NCBI RefSeq assembly: GCF_003173735.1 | Contig: NZ_CP029551.1 | Coordinates: forward strand, 561,001-625,000 | Length of the DNA: 64,000 nt | Direction of reading: 5' to 3' | Source: Methylobacterium radiodurans | GTDB taxonomy: Bacteria > Pseudomonadota > Alphaproteobacteria > Rhizobiales > Beijerinckiaceae | In this document: one piece after another, positions 9,377 through 20,232 of the stretch | Position numbering within the stretch: the first letter of the stretch is position 1 | Layout of the letters: every line of letters begins with the position of its first letter | Notes under the pieces: generated by a model | Database searches by the model: none | Told to the model about the DNA's origin: nothing | What the model saw: only the letters and a program-made list of their open reading frames with translations | Translations under genes and position numbers: made by a program

Positions 9377-10767
9377 TCCCGCCGCTCCCGGCCAAGCCAC
9401 GCCCCGGACCGCCGCGTCGGCTGTTCGGCGGCCCGGGCTCGCTGCAGCGGCGCCTACTGCTGACGGCGGGCGCGTGCCTCGCGATCGCGCTCGTCGCCGC
9501 CGGCCTCTCCATCGGCTTCATCCTGCACCGCTTCGTCCGCGGGCAGATCGACGGCCGGCTCGACGACCGCATCCTGTCCCTGGTCTCCGATCTGCAGCCG
9601 GCGGCCGACGGCACACTCTCCCTCGGCCGCGACCGGGACGGCCCGCCTTTCGACCGGGCGCGCTCCGGCTGGTACTGGCAGGTGCGCCGCGGGGAGGCCG
9701 TTCTCCGGTCCGGCTCGCTGGAGGAGCGCGACCTCGCGCTTCCGGAGATGCCGGTCCGCCGACGGGACCGGGACACCCCGTCGCCCGCGGACGGCACCGG
9801 CCCCTGGGGCGAAGGTCTGATCCTGCGAACGCTGACGGTCGAGGGCCGCGCCAGCGAGCCCCAGACCGTCTACGTCGCCTCGGCCCCGACCGCGGCCCTG
9901 CGGGGGCCGGTCCTGGAAGCGCTGCGAACGCTGCTCGTCTGCCTCGGGCTGATCGGGCTCTTGCTGTTCGCCGGCGTGCTCGTGCAGGTCCGGCTCGGCC
10001 TGCAACCTCTCCGACGGCTGCGCGACGAACTCGCCGCCGTGCGGGCTGGGGAACTCGACCGTCTTCCCGAGCGGCAGCCCACCGAGGTGCGTCCGCTGGC
10101 CGCGGAGATCAACGCGCTCCTTCATCAGAACGGGATCAACCTGGAGCATGCCCGGTCCCAGGTCGCGAACCTCGCTCATGGCCTGAAGACGCCGCTCGCA
10201 ACCCTGTCCATCGCACTCGCCGAGACTGGCGGCGCGCGCGACGCGGCGCTCGCCCGGCAGGTGGACGCCATGGACCGGCGCATCCGCCATCACCTGCGCC
10301 GTGCCCGCACGGCCGCCATCGGCGGCAGCTCCCGAACAAGGGCCCATATCGCCGCCCATGTGGCCGATTTGGCGATCGCACTGCTACGCATTCACGCCGA
10401 CAAGGCCATCGACTTCGTCAACGCGGTGCCAAACGGTCTCACAGCGGCCTGCGACCCGCAGGATCTCGACGAGATCCTGGGAAACCTCACCGAGAACGCA
10501 TGCAAATGGTGCCGCGGACGTGTGCGCGTCGGCGCGATGCGCGAGGGCAAGGATGTCGTGATCCGCGTCGAGGACGATGGGCCGGGCCTGGACGAGGCTG
10601 CCATGGCCGAGGCATCGATCCGAGGTCGTCGTCTCGACGAAAGCCGGCCCGGCCACGGCTTCGGCCTGCCAATCGCCATAGAACTGGCGGAACTTTATGG
10701 CGGCTCCGTTGTACTTGGCGCGTCCGAGCTCGGAGGGCTTGACGCACGCTTGACATTGCCAGCCTGA
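9373..10767 (+). CDS. PhoQ-like sensor histidine kinase
   Basis: Inner-membrane sensor kinase (464 aa from GTG 9373, overlapping the regulator stop). Membrane helices at about 28-52 and 186-207 flank a periplasmic sensor of about 130 residues; a HAMP-like region follows. The H-box VANLAHGLKTPLATLSIAL gives phospho-accepting His269. The N-box NLTENACKWC, G1 VEDDGPGLD and G2 GHGFGLPIA are intact and match the PhoQ subgroup, in which the ACKW signature is common. The sensor domain lacks an obvious PhoQ acidic cluster, so Mg2+ sensing should not be assumed. Confidence 0.93.
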   Translation: MIPPLPAKPRPGPPRRLFGGPGSLQRRLLLTAGACLAIALVAAGLSIGFILHRFVRGQIDGRLDDRILSLVSDLQPAADGTLSLGRDRDGPPFDRARSGWYWQVRRGEAVLRSGSLEERDLALPEMPVRRRDRDTPSPADGTGPWGEGLILRTLTVEGRASEPQTVYVASAPTAALRGPVLEALRTLLVCLGLIGLLLFAGVLVQVRLGLQPLRRLRDELAAVRAGELDRLPERQPTEVRPLAAEINALLHQNGINLEHARSQVANLAHGLKTPLATLSIALAETGGARDAALARQVDAMDRRIRHHLRRARTAAIGGSSRTRAHIAAHVADLAIALLRIHADKAIDFVNAVPNGLTAACDPQDLDEILGNLTENACKWCRGRVRVGAMREGKDVVIRVEDDGPGLDEAAMAEASIRGRRLDESRPGHGFGLPIAIELAELYGGSVVLGASELGGLDARLTLPA

Positions 10768-11035
10768 ATACAGCTGCAACCTTTGCCTTGATTAGACAAG
10801 GACCGATCAATTCCGGACGCACGATCGCCCGATGATGCGACCCCGCTGTTCAGCGCCTGATCGCCCGGTCGCTGCATTTCACCCCGTCCGGACCTTCAGC
10901 GGTGCTCCTCGGATGTCCGCTCGGGCTCAGCAGAGAGGGTCGCAGGCACGCGGATGGAATGTCCGGGAGGGGGCGCTCGCAGACCGTCGGCTCAGCGGCC
11001 ATGACGCCGCAGAGCCGACCTTGGTCGCCGCCCGC

Positions 11036-11791
11036 TCAGATCTGCGCTTGCCCACCATCGACGAAGAACTCCACGCCGTTGACGAAGCTGGCCTCGTCCG
11101 ACGCGAGGAAGAGGGCCGCCTTGGCGATCTCCTCCGGTTCACCCACACGCCCGAGCGGGATGCGCGAGCCCAGGACGTCGAGGAGGGCCTGCTGCTTATC
11201 GGCCTCCGCGCCGGCAAGACCAACGAGGCCAGGCGTGCGCGTCGCACCGGGGCTGACGACATTGACCCGAATGCGCCGCTCCTTCAGGTCGAGGATCCAG
11301 GTGCGGGCGAAGTTGCGCACCGCCGCCTTGCTGGCCGAGTAGACGCTGAAGGCCGGCGTGCCTTCGCTGCCGGCAGTCGAGCCCGTCAGGACGACCGCGC
11401 CGCCATCCTTGAGAAGCGGAAGGGCCTTCTGGACGGTGAACAGCGTGCCCTTCACGTTGGTGTCGAATGTGCTGTCGAACTGCTCCTCGGTGATGGCGCC
11501 CAGCGGAGCGAACTCGCCACCGCCTGCATTCGCGACCACGACGTCGATCTGCGCATGCTTCTGCTGGACCGCGTCGTAGAGGCGGTCGATGTCGGCCAGG
11601 CGCGCCATGTCGCCCTGGACGCCGGTGACGCGCCCGCCGATACGCTGAACCGCGGCGTCGAGCGCCTCCTGCCGGCGACCCGTGATGAACACCGACGCGC
11701 CCTCCGCCGAGAAGGCCTTCGCCATCGCCAGACCGATGCCGCTGGTGGCGCCGGTCACCACCACCACCTTGTTCTCGAAACGGTTCGTCAT
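11036..11791 (-). CDS. SDR-family NAD(P)-dependent oxidoreductase
   Basis: Short-chain dehydrogenase/reductase (251 aa). Rossmann motif TGATSGIG at about 13-20, NAG near 89-91, catalytic Ser in [10 protein letters not shown], and YSASK for Tyr/Lys. The C-terminus [16 protein letters not shown] is typical of classical SDRs. Start ATG at 11791 is preferred over ATG 11797 for spacing from GGAG. It is divergent from a LysR regulator 112 bp away, a common arrangement in which the regulator controls the reductase gene. Substrate unknown. Confidence 0.92.
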   Translation of the reverse strand: MTNRFENKVVVVTGATSGIGLAMAKAFSAEGASVFITGRRQEALDAAVQRIGGRVTGVQGDMARLADIDRLYDAVQQKHAQIDVVVANAGGGEFAPLGAITEEQFDSTFDTNVKGTLFTVQKALPLLKDGGAVVLTGSTAGSEGTPAFSVYSASKAAVRNFARTWILDLKERRIRVNVVSPGATRTPGLVGLAGAEADKQQALLDVLGSRIPLGRVGEPEEIAKAALFLASDEASFVNGVEFFVDGGQAQI

Positions 11792-11903
11792 CGTCATTCT
11801 CCGTCGTTCGGCTTTGCCTGCCGTTGACGAGAGAGATGCTGTGAGAACGACGATGCGAGTAGACGGCAAACGTGGCACGTAGCGTTCCATGAGAGGAACG
11901 ATG

Positions 11904-12794
11904 ATGCGCGCCGATCTCAACGACTACCGCTACTTCGCCGAGGTCGTCGCTCATGGGGGCTTCGCCGCCGCAGGCCGAGCGCTGCGCGAGCCGAAGTCGA
12001 AGCTCAGTCGCCGGGTCGCGGCCATCGAGGCCCGGTTGGGCCTGCGCCTGATCGAGCGGTCGAGCCGGCGCTTCCGCGTCACCGAGGTCGGGCAAAGCTT
12101 CTACGAGCGTTGCCGAGCGATGATGGTGGAGGCCGAGCGGGCCGAGGCACTCGTCGCGGAGGCGCAGGCCGAGCCGCACGGGCGCATCCGCATGAGCTGC
12201 CCGAAGGGCTTGGTGGAGGTCGTCTCGGCGTCCGTTCGCGCCTTTCTGGCCCGCTACCCGAAGGTCAGCCTGCAGCTCATCGCCATAGACAGGCCCGTTG
12301 ATCTGATCGAGGAACGCATCGACGTGGCCGTGCGAGTGCGGCGGGAGCTCGACAGTGACGCCTCGTTGACGATGCGCTCGCTAGGGCATTCGCGCTGGAT
12401 TCTGGTTGCGAGCCCCCAGGTTGCCAGCCGACTCGGAGCTGACATCGCTTCCCTGCGCTCCGTCCCGACCCTCGGCACGAGCGACGATCAAGGCGAGGTG
12501 GAATGGCGGTTCGAACAGGCCGGTGGGACGACATATCGGCTGCGCCATGAACCACGCATGACGTGCAGCGACTTCGCGGTGCTGTGTGACGCTGCCGCGG
12601 AGGGCATCGGCATCGCCTATCTGCCCGAGCATGTCTGCGCCGCTCACGTCACCGCGGGCAGGCTCGTCCACATCCTCCGAGATTGGCAGGGCGAGGCCGG
12701 TATCGTCCACCTCGTCTTCACGACCCGGCGCGGCCTTCCGCCGGCGGTGCGCGCGCTGATAGACCACTTGGCGGCAGCCTTTCCGAAGCTGTGA
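11904..12794 (+). CDS. LysR-family transcriptional regulator
   Basis: LysR-type regulator (296 aa). An N-terminal winged helix-turn-helix ([20 protein letters not shown], then [14 protein letters not shown]) is followed by an effector-binding domain from about residue 90. Possible ATGs lie at 11889, 11901 and 11904; AGAGGA at 11892-11897 fits 11904 best. It is divergent from the SDR gene and probably regulates it and itself from the shared 112-bp region. The effector is unknown. Confidence 0.92.
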   Translation: MRADLNDYRYFAEVVAHGGFAAAGRALREPKSKLSRRVAAIEARLGLRLIERSSRRFRVTEVGQSFYERCRAMMVEAERAEALVAEAQAEPHGRIRMSCPKGLVEVVSASVRAFLARYPKVSLQLIAIDRPVDLIEERIDVAVRVRRELDSDASLTMRSLGHSRWILVASPQVASRLGADIASLRSVPTLGTSDDQGEVEWRFEQAGGTTYRLRHEPRMTCSDFAVLCDAAAEGIGIAYLPEHVCAAHVTAGRLVHILRDWQGEAGIVHLVFTTRRGLPPAVRALIDHLAAAFPKL

Positions 12795-13027
12795 GAGAGC
12801 GGCACAGCCTGCGCGCATCATCGCTCCGGTGGCTGCCCGGTAACGCCGCCGATGTCCGCTCGCCGGGCAGACGGACAGTAGGAGGGGTGATCGGTTTGGG
12901 TCATCAGCGGAATGGCCGCTCTGGGAACAGGGCCGTACGCCGGCAGACGCGCCTTCGGGGTGCGGTATCACCTCGGCCGTCCCGTCCGCGTGCATCCTCA
13001 CGTTCTCGCACACGCTCCTGAGCCGGT
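12795..13027. other. Intergenic region, nothing recognised
   Basis: 233 bp between the convergent ends of the LysR gene and the cytochrome gene. No confident terminator hairpin or small gene was seen. Confidence 0.5.
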
Positions 13028-14980
13028 TCAGGGCACCGGCACGTCCTCCGTCAGAGCATCAATGGAGAGCAGGTAGCCCAGCAGCGCCTCCTGATCGCCA
13101 GGGCTGTAGCCGGCCGCCGCATCGACCCAGTGGGTGTGCCCTTCTCCCGTCACGCGGGCCGTGCGCGCCGTGGCGGAGGCATGGTTAGCGGCAACGACCC
13201 GCCCGCGCAGGTCCCGGTCCACCAGGGCGCGCAGGCTGTTGCGCGGATCGGGCGCAAGGCCGCGCATGAGGGTGCCGGGTATGCCGAGCTGGACAGCGGA
13301 GTCTGCCCCGACCGCGACACCGCCGTCGTGCAGGTAGGGCGCCGACCATGCGAGGCCGACGAGATTCGGAACCTTGTAGCCGCCCTCGGTCCCGGCATGT
13401 GCCCAGCCGAGCTGGACTTGGCGAAGGGCATCGCCCTCGAGCGGGATCGGGACGATCTTCGGGTCGGCCTCCAGCGGGAACGGCGTATCGGTCGCGAACA
13501 TCGTGGGAGCGGCGAGGCGCGCCTCCATCTTCGCCCCGGCGCGGGCCCGAGTTGGCTCGGTGCCGATCTCGCCCACGGGCACGATCCGGTTGTTGGTGAG
13601 CGCGGGGCCGGAATGGCAGCCGGCACATCCGGCCCGCTCGAACACCGTGCGCCCGGCCGCAACCTCCACCTTCGGGGCGGTCGGCGGACGCAGGAGGTTC
13701 TGGAAGGCCGACATGGCGTTGTTCGCGAAGTTCGCTGGCTCCCCGGGTACGGAGGCGAACAACCCGTTGTCCGTCACGTAGTTCGTTGCCGGAAAGCTCG
13801 GCAGGACGGCGAAGCGGTTGAGGCCCGGCGAGCCGGGCGTCGGGTCGAAGGCGGCCAGAAGCGCGCCCGGCGTCCTGCCGCCTTCGGGATCGTAGCGCAG
13901 GGCAGGATTGACCGCCCCCTGGAGCAGGATGCCGAGGTAGAGGTCTGTATCGAGGCCGAACAGCCAGGGCGCCGCGGCGGCGAGCTGTGTCGTATCGGAA
14001 TTGGCGGCGTGCACGTTGTTGTTCAGCGACGACAGGCCGTGGAAAGGCCCGACGGCCTCGCGCCCGCTCCAGCTGTAGGGCTCGCCGTAGGCGGAGAAGC
14101 TCGACGGGATGGACGTCGGGTTCGTCACCCGGTCGGCGGAGGAGTCGAAGCTGCCCGGCGGCCAGCTCGCGACCTCGACCTTGGCCGCGGCCTCCAGCTT
14201 GTCGCGGTCCGGCAGTACCATGGTGCCTCCGCCGGCGGTCTGGACGGTCCGCGCCGGATCGCCGGCGAGGGCCGCGAGATCGACGCTGCCATGCATGAAG
14301 TAGGCGGAGGCGTTGGCCGAGAGCGCGAGCAGCAGGCCAGCGTTGAGGTCGGCGTTCGGCGCCCCCTCCACGACCTTGCCGGTGCGCGGATCGACCGCCG
14401 CATGACAGAGGGCGCAGGTGATGCCGAGGCGCAGCTGGCCGCGATCGTAGAATGTCTTCAGGCCGATGATACCGAGGCCGCCCGCCTCGACATCCAGGCC
14501 GGTCGAGACGAGGTCGCCCTTGCGCCACTGGCGCTCGCCGATCCGCACGTCGTTGGCGACGCGGACCTGAAGATTGTTCGTGGCTTGCCCGCCGAGGAGG
14601 ATCACCGCGCGGGCGACCTCGTAGGGCGTCAGGGCGCCGTCGAGCATCCCCAGGACGTCAGTGAGAAAGACCTCGTTCCCGAAGGTCTCCGTGTAGAAAG
14701 CCTCCCGACCGCGCGCGACGACAGCCTCGTCGACGGCGAAGGCGCCGGCCTCGGGCGACAGCGTCCGGCGTCCCGCCTCTGTGGCCCGCAGCGCCTGCGC
14801 CTCCTCCGGACCGATGCGGCGCCCGAGGAGGTCATAAGCCGTGCGGATCGGGTAGCGGTCAGGATTCGCGAGGGCTTCGCGCGCCGGCATCGGTGCGTAG
14901 CTGAAACGGCCGAACTTCGCGACGCCGGCCGCGAGGATGAGGACAGCGCAGGCGATCAGGATCAGAGAGCGGGAACGCAT
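13028..14980 (-). CDS. Exported two-haem c-type cytochrome, peroxidase/thiol-oxidase-like
   Basis: Exported cytochrome c protein (650 aa). The N-terminal segment SLILIACAVLILAAGVAKFG (5-24) is a signal or membrane anchor. Two haem-attachment motifs are present: CALCH (Cys189, Cys192, His193) and CAGCH (Cys452, Cys455, His456). The second half resembles the di-haem cytochrome c peroxidase/MauG-like family (GYKVPNLVGLAWSAPYLHDG). The protein is longer than classical CcpA, with about 250 residues between the haems. No partner gene is adjacent. Likely periplasmic electron transfer or oxidation; the substrate is unknown. Confidence 0.85.
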   Translation of the reverse strand: MRSRSLILIACAVLILAAGVAKFGRFSYAPMPAREALANPDRYPIRTAYDLLGRRIGPEEAQALRATEAGRRTLSPEAGAFAVDEAVVARGREAFYTETFGNEVFLTDVLGMLDGALTPYEVARAVILLGGQATNNLQVRVANDVRIGERQWRKGDLVSTGLDVEAGGLGIIGLKTFYDRGQLRLGITCALCHAAVDPRTGKVVEGAPNADLNAGLLLALSANASAYFMHGSVDLAALAGDPARTVQTAGGGTMVLPDRDKLEAAAKVEVASWPPGSFDSSADRVTNPTSIPSSFSAYGEPYSWSGREAVGPFHGLSSLNNNVHAANSDTTQLAAAAPWLFGLDTDLYLGILLQGAVNPALRYDPEGGRTPGALLAAFDPTPGSPGLNRFAVLPSFPATNYVTDNGLFASVPGEPANFANNAMSAFQNLLRPPTAPKVEVAAGRTVFERAGCAGCHSGPALTNNRIVPVGEIGTEPTRARAGAKMEARLAAPTMFATDTPFPLEADPKIVPIPLEGDALRQVQLGWAHAGTEGGYKVPNLVGLAWSAPYLHDGGVAVGADSAVQLGIPGTLMRGLAPDPRNSLRALVDRDLRGRVVAANHASATARTARVTGEGHTHWVDAAAGYSPGDQEALLGYLLSIDALTEDVPVP

Positions 14981-15346
14981 GCCGAGGTCGGATCTCCGGC
15001 CTGTAGGGGTCGCCGGACAACAGGCGGCGACGGCCACGGTTCGATGACAGATCCGCGAGGCGGCAGGCGTCGTGCAGAACCGGACTCGTGTGGGCCGTCC
15101 GCATTGGGGGATGAAAGGAACTGGTGCGACGGCGTAGCTGAGTGGGGAGCGGCCCTCGAGCCCTCGTCTGAGAGCGGACGTTGTGGCTTCGATGCAGCTT
15201 CTTTAGCGAGGTTGGCCCTCTGGAGACTGAAATGATTCGACCGACAGGTTGGTACACTGATCGCGACGCCATCAGCTGCGTTGCTGGAAGCGCATGACGG
15301 CCACGCTGCTGACCGTAATGAAACACTATATTCGCTTGCAGATTTT

Positions 15347-15661
15347 TTAATATAAAGCAATAGTAATCAAATTATATCCGGGAACTATACGATTTTTCGA
15401 CAACATACGCAGCAGAACTATTCCACGGACATCTGCACGTTCGCCGCTGTTCTTGATAGCCGTCGCTGCGGTGATGGGTGGCAGGGTCGAGAGTACGAAG
15501 CCCATTACCTTGAACAAGGCTACATCGCTGAGCATTACGACGAGGCCACCGACCGTCAGCGCGGAGAGGCCGAGCGCGAACGAGGCCGCGTGACGCTGCC
15601 ACATCGTGGAGATCCCCGTCATCCGGATTCCCACGGGCAGGGATTCGATCTCGCATGTCAT
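15347..15661 (-). CDS. Hypothetical small membrane protein (104 aa)
   Basis: Not recognised. From ATG 15661 (AGGGA 6 bp upstream) the frame encodes a basic N-terminus, then a hydrophobic stretch SFALGLSALTVGGLVVML and a second weaker one (ALFKVMGFVLSTLPPITAAT), giving one or two membrane helices. The C-terminal third falls in AT-rich DNA and is basic. An in-frame extension to 15868 looks like chance coding. It may be a real small transferred gene or the tail of a decayed one. Confidence 0.4.
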   Translation of the reverse strand: MTCEIESLPVGIRMTGISTMWQRHAASFALGLSALTVGGLVVMLSDVALFKVMGFVLSTLPPITAATAIKNSGERADVRGIVLLRMLSKNRIVPGYNLITIALY

Positions 15662-15900
15662 CGGCATTCCCTGTTGCCGACCACCGTCCTGAAGGTATCG
15701 TCGCCAGCGAAGAGTGAAGGCATGCGTTTGCGGCCCGAAGGCCCAGGGAAGCGGCGCTCCGGGCATACCGATGTGAGTGAGCCGAAATGGAAGCGGGCCG
15801 GACCTCGAGGTCACGGCCAGCCTTTCTTGCCATGGTGGGAATGTGTCGTCCGGTCCCGCCTTCGCCATCCGACAGTTGGGACCACACTTGCCTAAGGTGA

Positions 15901-15928
15901 GGGCCCAAAATTCCCTATTTTTGGGCCC
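15901..15928 (-). terminator. Intrinsic terminator after nrdJ
   Basis: Perfect inverted repeat GGGCCCAAAA-N8-TTTTGGGCCC beginning 35 bp past the nrdJ stop. The GC stem with flanking A and T runs makes it usable in both directions. Confidence 0.7.
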
Positions 15929-15963
15929 CAGATTCCCTCTCCGTTAGAACAGGACCGGGCAGA

Positions 15964-18900
15964 TCACGAGCACCCTGTCGTGGAACCGCAGGTGTCGCAC
16001 TTGAGGCAGGTGCCGTTGCGGACGAGCGTGAAGTTCGCGCATTCAGGGCAGGCTTCGCCGACATAGCCCTTCATCTTGGCCTCGGCCCGGCGATCCGCGA
16101 CGCTGCGCTCGGCGGGCTCCGCCTGCACGAAGGGAAGCGTCTCGATCGCCGAGGCCGGCTCCGCCTTCAGCGCGGTGGCGCCGCGGAGCGCGTGGACCGT
16201 GCCGCCGGCTGGCGCGCTCTGGCCAGTCGTGCCCGCGCCGACCCCGACCGTGCCGCCGGCGGGACCACCCTGGATCAGGGTGAGCCGGTCGGCCGAGCCC
16301 CGCACGAGGCCGCGGGAGACGATCGCCGCCGCGGGAGCGGACTTCGCCGCGTCGCGGGTGGTGTCGCCGCTCTCGCCGCCGCCGATCACCGTGCCGCCGA
16401 TCTCGTTCGGGCTGACATGGGCGAGGTCCGCCCGGCCGAGATAGGACACCGCCAGCTCGCGGAAGACGTAGTCGAGCAGCGAGGTCGCGTTCTTGATCGC
16501 GTCGTTGCCCTGCACGAAGCCCGCCGGCTCGAAGCGGGTGAAGGTGAAGGCCTCGACATACTCCTCCAGCGGCACGCCGTACTGGAGGCCGAGCGAGATC
16601 GCGATGGCGAAGTTGTTCATTAGGCTCCGGAAGGTCGCGCCCTCCTTGTGCATGTCGATGAAGATCTCGCCGAGACGCCCGTCGTCGTACTCGCCGGTGC
16701 GCAGGTAGACCTTGTGGCCGCCGACCACCGCCTTCTGGGTGTAGCCCTTGCGCCGGGCCGGCAGTTTCTCGCGCGAGCGGATGCGCTCGACGCGCTCGAT
16801 CACCCGCTCGACGATCTTCTCGGCGGCGAGCGCCGCCTTGGCGGCGGCCGGCGCCTGGACCAGGGCCTCCAGGCCCTCGTCGGCCTCCTCCTCGTCGTCC
16901 GAGATCAGGGCGGCGTTGAGGGGCTGCGACAGCTTCGAGCCGTCGCGGTAGAGGGCGTTGGCCTTCAGCGCGAGGCGCCAGGACAGCAGGTAGGCCGCCT
17001 TGCAATCCTCCACCGTGGCGTCGTTGGGCATGTTGATGGTCTTGGAGATCGCCCCCGAGATGAAGGGCTGCGCCGCCGCCATCATGCGGATGTGGCTCTC
17101 GACCGAGAGGTAGCGCTTCCCGATGCGTCCGCACGGGTTGGCGCAGTCGAACACCGCGTAGTGCTCGGTCTTGAGGTGCGGCGCGCCCTCCAGCGTCATC
17201 GCACCGCAGATATGGGTGTTGGCGGCCTCGATGTCGCGCTTGGTGAAGCCGAGGTGCGGCAGCAGCTCGAAGGTCGGGTCGGCGAGCTTCTCGGCCGGCA
17301 CCTTCAGGGTGTTCGTCAGGAAGTCGTCGCCGAGCGTCCAGCGGTTGAACACGAACTTGATGTCGAAGGCCGACTTCAGGCCCGCCTCGATCGCGGCGAT
17401 CTTCTCGTCGGTGAAGCCCTTGGCGCGGAGCGTCGCCGGGTTGATCGCGGGGGCCTGGCCCATCGAGCCGTGGCCGACCGCGTAGGCCTCGATCTCGGCG
17501 ATCTCGGACTCGCGGTAGCCCAGCGCCCGCAGCGCGTCCGGGGCGGCCTGGTTGATGATCTTGAAGTAGCCGCCGCCCGCGAGCTTCTTGAACTTCACCA
17601 GGGCGAAGTCCGGCTCGATGCCGGTGGTGTCGCAATCCATCACGAGGCCGATCGTGCCGGTCGGCGCGATCACGGTGGCCTGCGCGTTGCGGTAGCCGTG
17701 CTCCTCGCCCAGGCGCAGCGCCCGGTCCCAGGCGGCGCGGGCGTGCTCGCCGAGGTCGGCCTGCGGGATGTTGGCGTGGTCGAGGGCCACGGGGGCGATG
17801 TTGAGGAACTCGTAGCCCTCGGCCTCGCCGTGGGCCGCGCGGCGGTGGTTGCGGATCACCCGCAGCATCGCGTCGGCGTTGTCCTCGTAGGCCGCGAAGG
17901 GTCCGAGCTCGGCCGCCATCTCGGCGGAGGTGGCGTAGGCCACGCCCGTCATGATCGCGGTGAGCGCGCCGGCGAGCGCCCGGCCCTCCTTCGAGTCGTA
18001 GGGCAGGCCCATGGTCATCAGCAGGCCGCCGATATTGGCGTAGCCGAGGCCGAGCGTGCGGTATTTGTAGGAGAGTTCGGCGATCTCACGCGACGGGAAC
18101 TGCGCCATCATCACCGAGATCTCGAGTACCACCGTCCAGAGGCGGTTGAGGTGCTCGAAGGCCTCCACGTCGAAGCGCTTGGTCTGCCGATCGTACATCG
18201 TCAGCAGGTTGGCCGAGGCGAGGTTGCAGGCCGTGTCGTCGAGGAACATGTACTCGGAGCACGGGTTCGAGGCCCGGATCCGCCCGCCCTGCGGGCAGGT
18301 GTGCCAGTCGTTCATCGTGGTGTTGAAGTGCAGGCCGGGATCCGCCGAGGCCCAGGCCGCCTCGCCGATCTTCTCCCAGAGGTCGCGGGCCTGCGGGGTC
18401 TTCACCACCTTGCCGGTGGTGCGCGAGGTCAGGTTCCAGGGCTTGTCGGCTTCCACCGCCCGCAGGAAGTCGTCGGTGAGCGAGACCGAGTTGTTGGAGT
18501 TCTGGCCCGCCACCGTGAGGTAGGCCTCGGAATCCCAGTCGGTGTCGTAGACCGGGAAATCGATCTTGGTGAAGCCCTGGCGGGCGAACTGCACCACGCG
18601 CTTGATGTAGGCGTCCGGCACCGAGGCGCGCCGCGCCGCCTTGATCTCGCGCTTGAGCACCGGGTTGCGCTCGGGGTCGAAGCAGGCGTCGCCTTCCGCC
18701 TCGCACTGGGTGCAGGCCTTCATCACCAGCGTGAGGTGCTTCGAGACGACCTTGGAGCCGGTCACAAGTGCTGCGACCTTCTGCTCCTCCTTCACCTTCC
18801 AGTCGATGAAGGCCTCGATGTCCGGGTGGTCGATGTCGACGATCACCATCTTGGCGGCGCGGCGCGTGGTGCCGCCCGACTTGATGGCGCCGGCCGCCCG

Positions 18901-19686
18901 GTCGCCGATCTTGAGGAAGCTCATCAGGCCCGACGACTTGCCGCCGCCGCCCAGGCGCTCGTTCTCGCCGCGCAGCATCGAGAAGTTCGAGCCGGTGCCG
19001 GAGCCGTACTTGAACAGGCGGGCCTCGCGCACCCACAGGTCCATGATGCCGCCCTCGTTGACGAGGTCGTCCTGGACCGACTGGATGAAGCAGGCGTGCG
19101 GCTGCGGATGCTCGTAGGCGGTGGCCGACTTCGTCAGCGCACCGGTCTTCGGGTCGCAGTAATAGTGGCCCTGGCTCGGGCCGTCGATGCCGTAGGCCCA
19201 GTGCAGGCCGGTGTTGAACCATTGCGGTGAGTTCGGCGCCACCATCTGCTTGGCCAGCATGAAGCGCAGCTCGTCCATGAAGGCCTGGGCGTCCTCTTCG
19301 GAGGAGAAGTAGCCGCCCTTCCAGCCCCAGTAGGTCCAGCAGCCGGCGAGCCGGTCGAAGACTTGGGTCGCCGAGGTCTCGGAGCCCAGGCGCTCCTCCT
19401 TGGGCAGCTCACTCAGCGCCGCCTCGTCGGCGACCGAGCGCCAGAGGAAGGAGGGGACGTCGTTCTCCTCGACCTTGCGCAGGCGGGCCGGCACGCCGGC
19501 CTTGCGGAAGTACTTCTGCGCGAGCACGTCGCTCGCGACCTGGCTCCAGCTCTCGGGAACCGAGATGCCGTCGAGCCGGAAGACCACCGAGCCGTCCGGG
19601 TTGCGGATCTCGCTCAGGGCCTTGCGGAACGGGATGGCGGCGTAGGGGGACTGCCCGGCCGTGGTGTAGCGACGCTCGAACCGCAT
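15964..19686 (-). CDS. nrdJ: Adenosylcobalamin-dependent (class II) ribonucleoside-diphosphate reductase
   Basis: Reduces ribonucleotides to deoxyribonucleotides using adenosylcobalamin, without oxygen or a second subunit. 1240 aa, normal for the long alphaproteobacterial NrdJ. The active-site motif NPCSE is at 474-478 (Asn474, Cys476, Glu478); the substrate loop [15 protein letters not shown] lies further on. The C-terminal tail has a zinc-ribbon/redox Cys cluster ([15 protein letters not shown], ending GCS) that recycles the active-site disulphide. Start ATG at 19686 begins MRFERRYTT, typical of the family. No class I nrdAB is visible in this window. Together with scpA it indicates B12 dependence. 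Confidence 0.97.
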   Translation of the reverse strand: MRFERRYTTAGQSPYAAIPFRKALSEIRNPDGSVVFRLDGISVPESWSQVASDVLAQKYFRKAGVPARLRKVEENDVPSFLWRSVADEAALSELPKEERLGSETSATQVFDRLAGCWTYWGWKGGYFSSEEDAQAFMDELRFMLAKQMVAPNSPQWFNTGLHWAYGIDGPSQGHYYCDPKTGALTKSATAYEHPQPHACFIQSVQDDLVNEGGIMDLWVREARLFKYGSGTGSNFSMLRGENERLGGGGKSSGLMSFLKIGDRAAGAIKSGGTTRRAAKMVIVDIDHPDIEAFIDWKVKEEQKVAALVTGSKVVSKHLTLVMKACTQCEAEGDACFDPERNPVLKREIKAARRASVPDAYIKRVVQFARQGFTKIDFPVYDTDWDSEAYLTVAGQNSNNSVSLTDDFLRAVEADKPWNLTSRTTGKVVKTPQARDLWEKIGEAAWASADPGLHFNTTMNDWHTCPQGGRIRASNPCSEYMFLDDTACNLASANLLTMYDRQTKRFDVEAFEHLNRLWTVVLEISVMMAQFPSREIAELSYKYRTLGLGYANIGGLLMTMGLPYDSKEGRALAGALTAIMTGVAYATSAEMAAELGPFAAYEDNADAMLRVIRNHRRAAHGEAEGYEFLNIAPVALDHANIPQADLGEHARAAWDRALRLGEEHGYRNAQATVIAPTGTIGLVMDCDTTGIEPDFALVKFKKLAGGGYFKIINQAAPDALRALGYRESEIAEIEAYAVGHGSMGQAPAINPATLRAKGFTDEKIAAIEAGLKSAFDIKFVFNRWTLGDDFLTNTLKVPAEKLADPTFELLPHLGFTKRDIEAANTHICGAMTLEGAPHLKTEHYAVFDCANPCGRIGKRYLSVESHIRMMAAAQPFISGAISKTINMPNDATVEDCKAAYLLSWRLALKANALYRDGSKLSQPLNAALISDDEEEADEGLEALVQAPAAAKAALAAEKIVERVIERVERIRSREKLPARRKGYTQKAVVGGHKVYLRTGEYDDGRLGEIFIDMHKEGATFRSLMNNFAIAISLGLQYGVPLEEYVEAFTFTRFEPAGFVQGNDAIKNATSLLDYVFRELAVSYLGRADLAHVSPNEIGGTVIGGGESGDTTRDAAKSAPAAAIVSRGLVRGSADRLTLIQGGPAGGTVGVGAGTTGQSAPAGGTVHALRGATALKAEPASAIETLPFVQAEPAERSVADRRAEAKMKGYVGEACPECANFTLVRNGTCLKCDTCGSTTGCS

Positions 19687-20232
19687 GAAACACACCTCTC
19701 CCGACGGGGCGTGACGGCCCCGCCCCACGCTCGCGCGCGGGATATGGTCCCAACTCTGGGGGCGCCGGATCCGACGCAGGGTAGAACTGCGGCGGGACCG
19801 GCGATGATGACGTGAAGGTGTCCGCGCGAGCCCCGAACCCGTGGCCGAGCCGCCCGAACCATGACCCGGAGATTAACGCCGAGGCCGCCTTCACGTCAAC
19901 AAGTGGTGTGCCGGCTCCGAGTTCCACGCTAGATGTGGTAGGAAATGCGAAAACCCTGTGGATATTGCGGGCCGCCCGGCTAAGTGCTCTTTCGGCTTCC
20001 TGGATTCGGTTCCGGAAAATTTTCGATCCACAGGGCTCCGCAACCCCTGCGGGAAATGGCAGCCGACGCAGGATCTCGGGCCCGCCCGCGGATTCGCGCC
20101 GCGACATTTCGGCGACACCTGTGAGGGGGTGGGGACGGCTTTCGGCTGGACTCGTGGGGCCCGGCTGACCATAACCCGCCCGAAGCCTCGCGCCCGCGCG
20201 GGGATTCTCTTCGAAGGCCCCGGGGACACGCG
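19687..20232. other. Divergent promoter region of nrdJ and the complex I subunit gene
   Basis: 546 bp that must contain promoters for both directions. An inverted repeat CCAC-N7-GTGG (19924-19938) lies 238 bp upstream of nrdJ and faintly resembles an NrdR box, but the expected second phased box is not convincing. I searched the nrdJ strand for the conserved B12-box of cobalamin riboswitches and did not find it. No small gene is supported. Confidence 0.4.

Larger units (their letters stand above)
14981..15963. other. Gene-poor region with an AT-rich patch
   Basis: About 1 kb between the cytochrome start and the nrdJ stop. 15341-15400 has 15 G/C bases of 60, against about 70% in the surroundings. 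Contents: one weak membrane-protein candidate (15347-15661) and the nrdJ terminator (15901-15928). The cytochrome promoter should be just above 14980, but no clear hexamers were found. Confidence 0.55.

Noticed and set aside
15901..15928. Inverted repeat considered as an insertion-sequence scar
   Set aside because: No transposase or target duplication; position right after nrdJ with A/T runs fits a bidirectional terminator.
16648..19230. Long plus-strand open frame (860 codons) opposite nrdJ
   Set aside because: It lies entirely antisense to nrdJ, has no recognisable domain, and its composition (His, Arg, Gly, Val rich) is what GC-rich codon use produces on the opposite strand.
19898..19938. 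Pair of NrdR boxes upstream of nrdJ
   Set aside because: Only the second element is a good palindrome; the first matches poorly and the 28-bp centre spacing does not fit the usual helical phasing.
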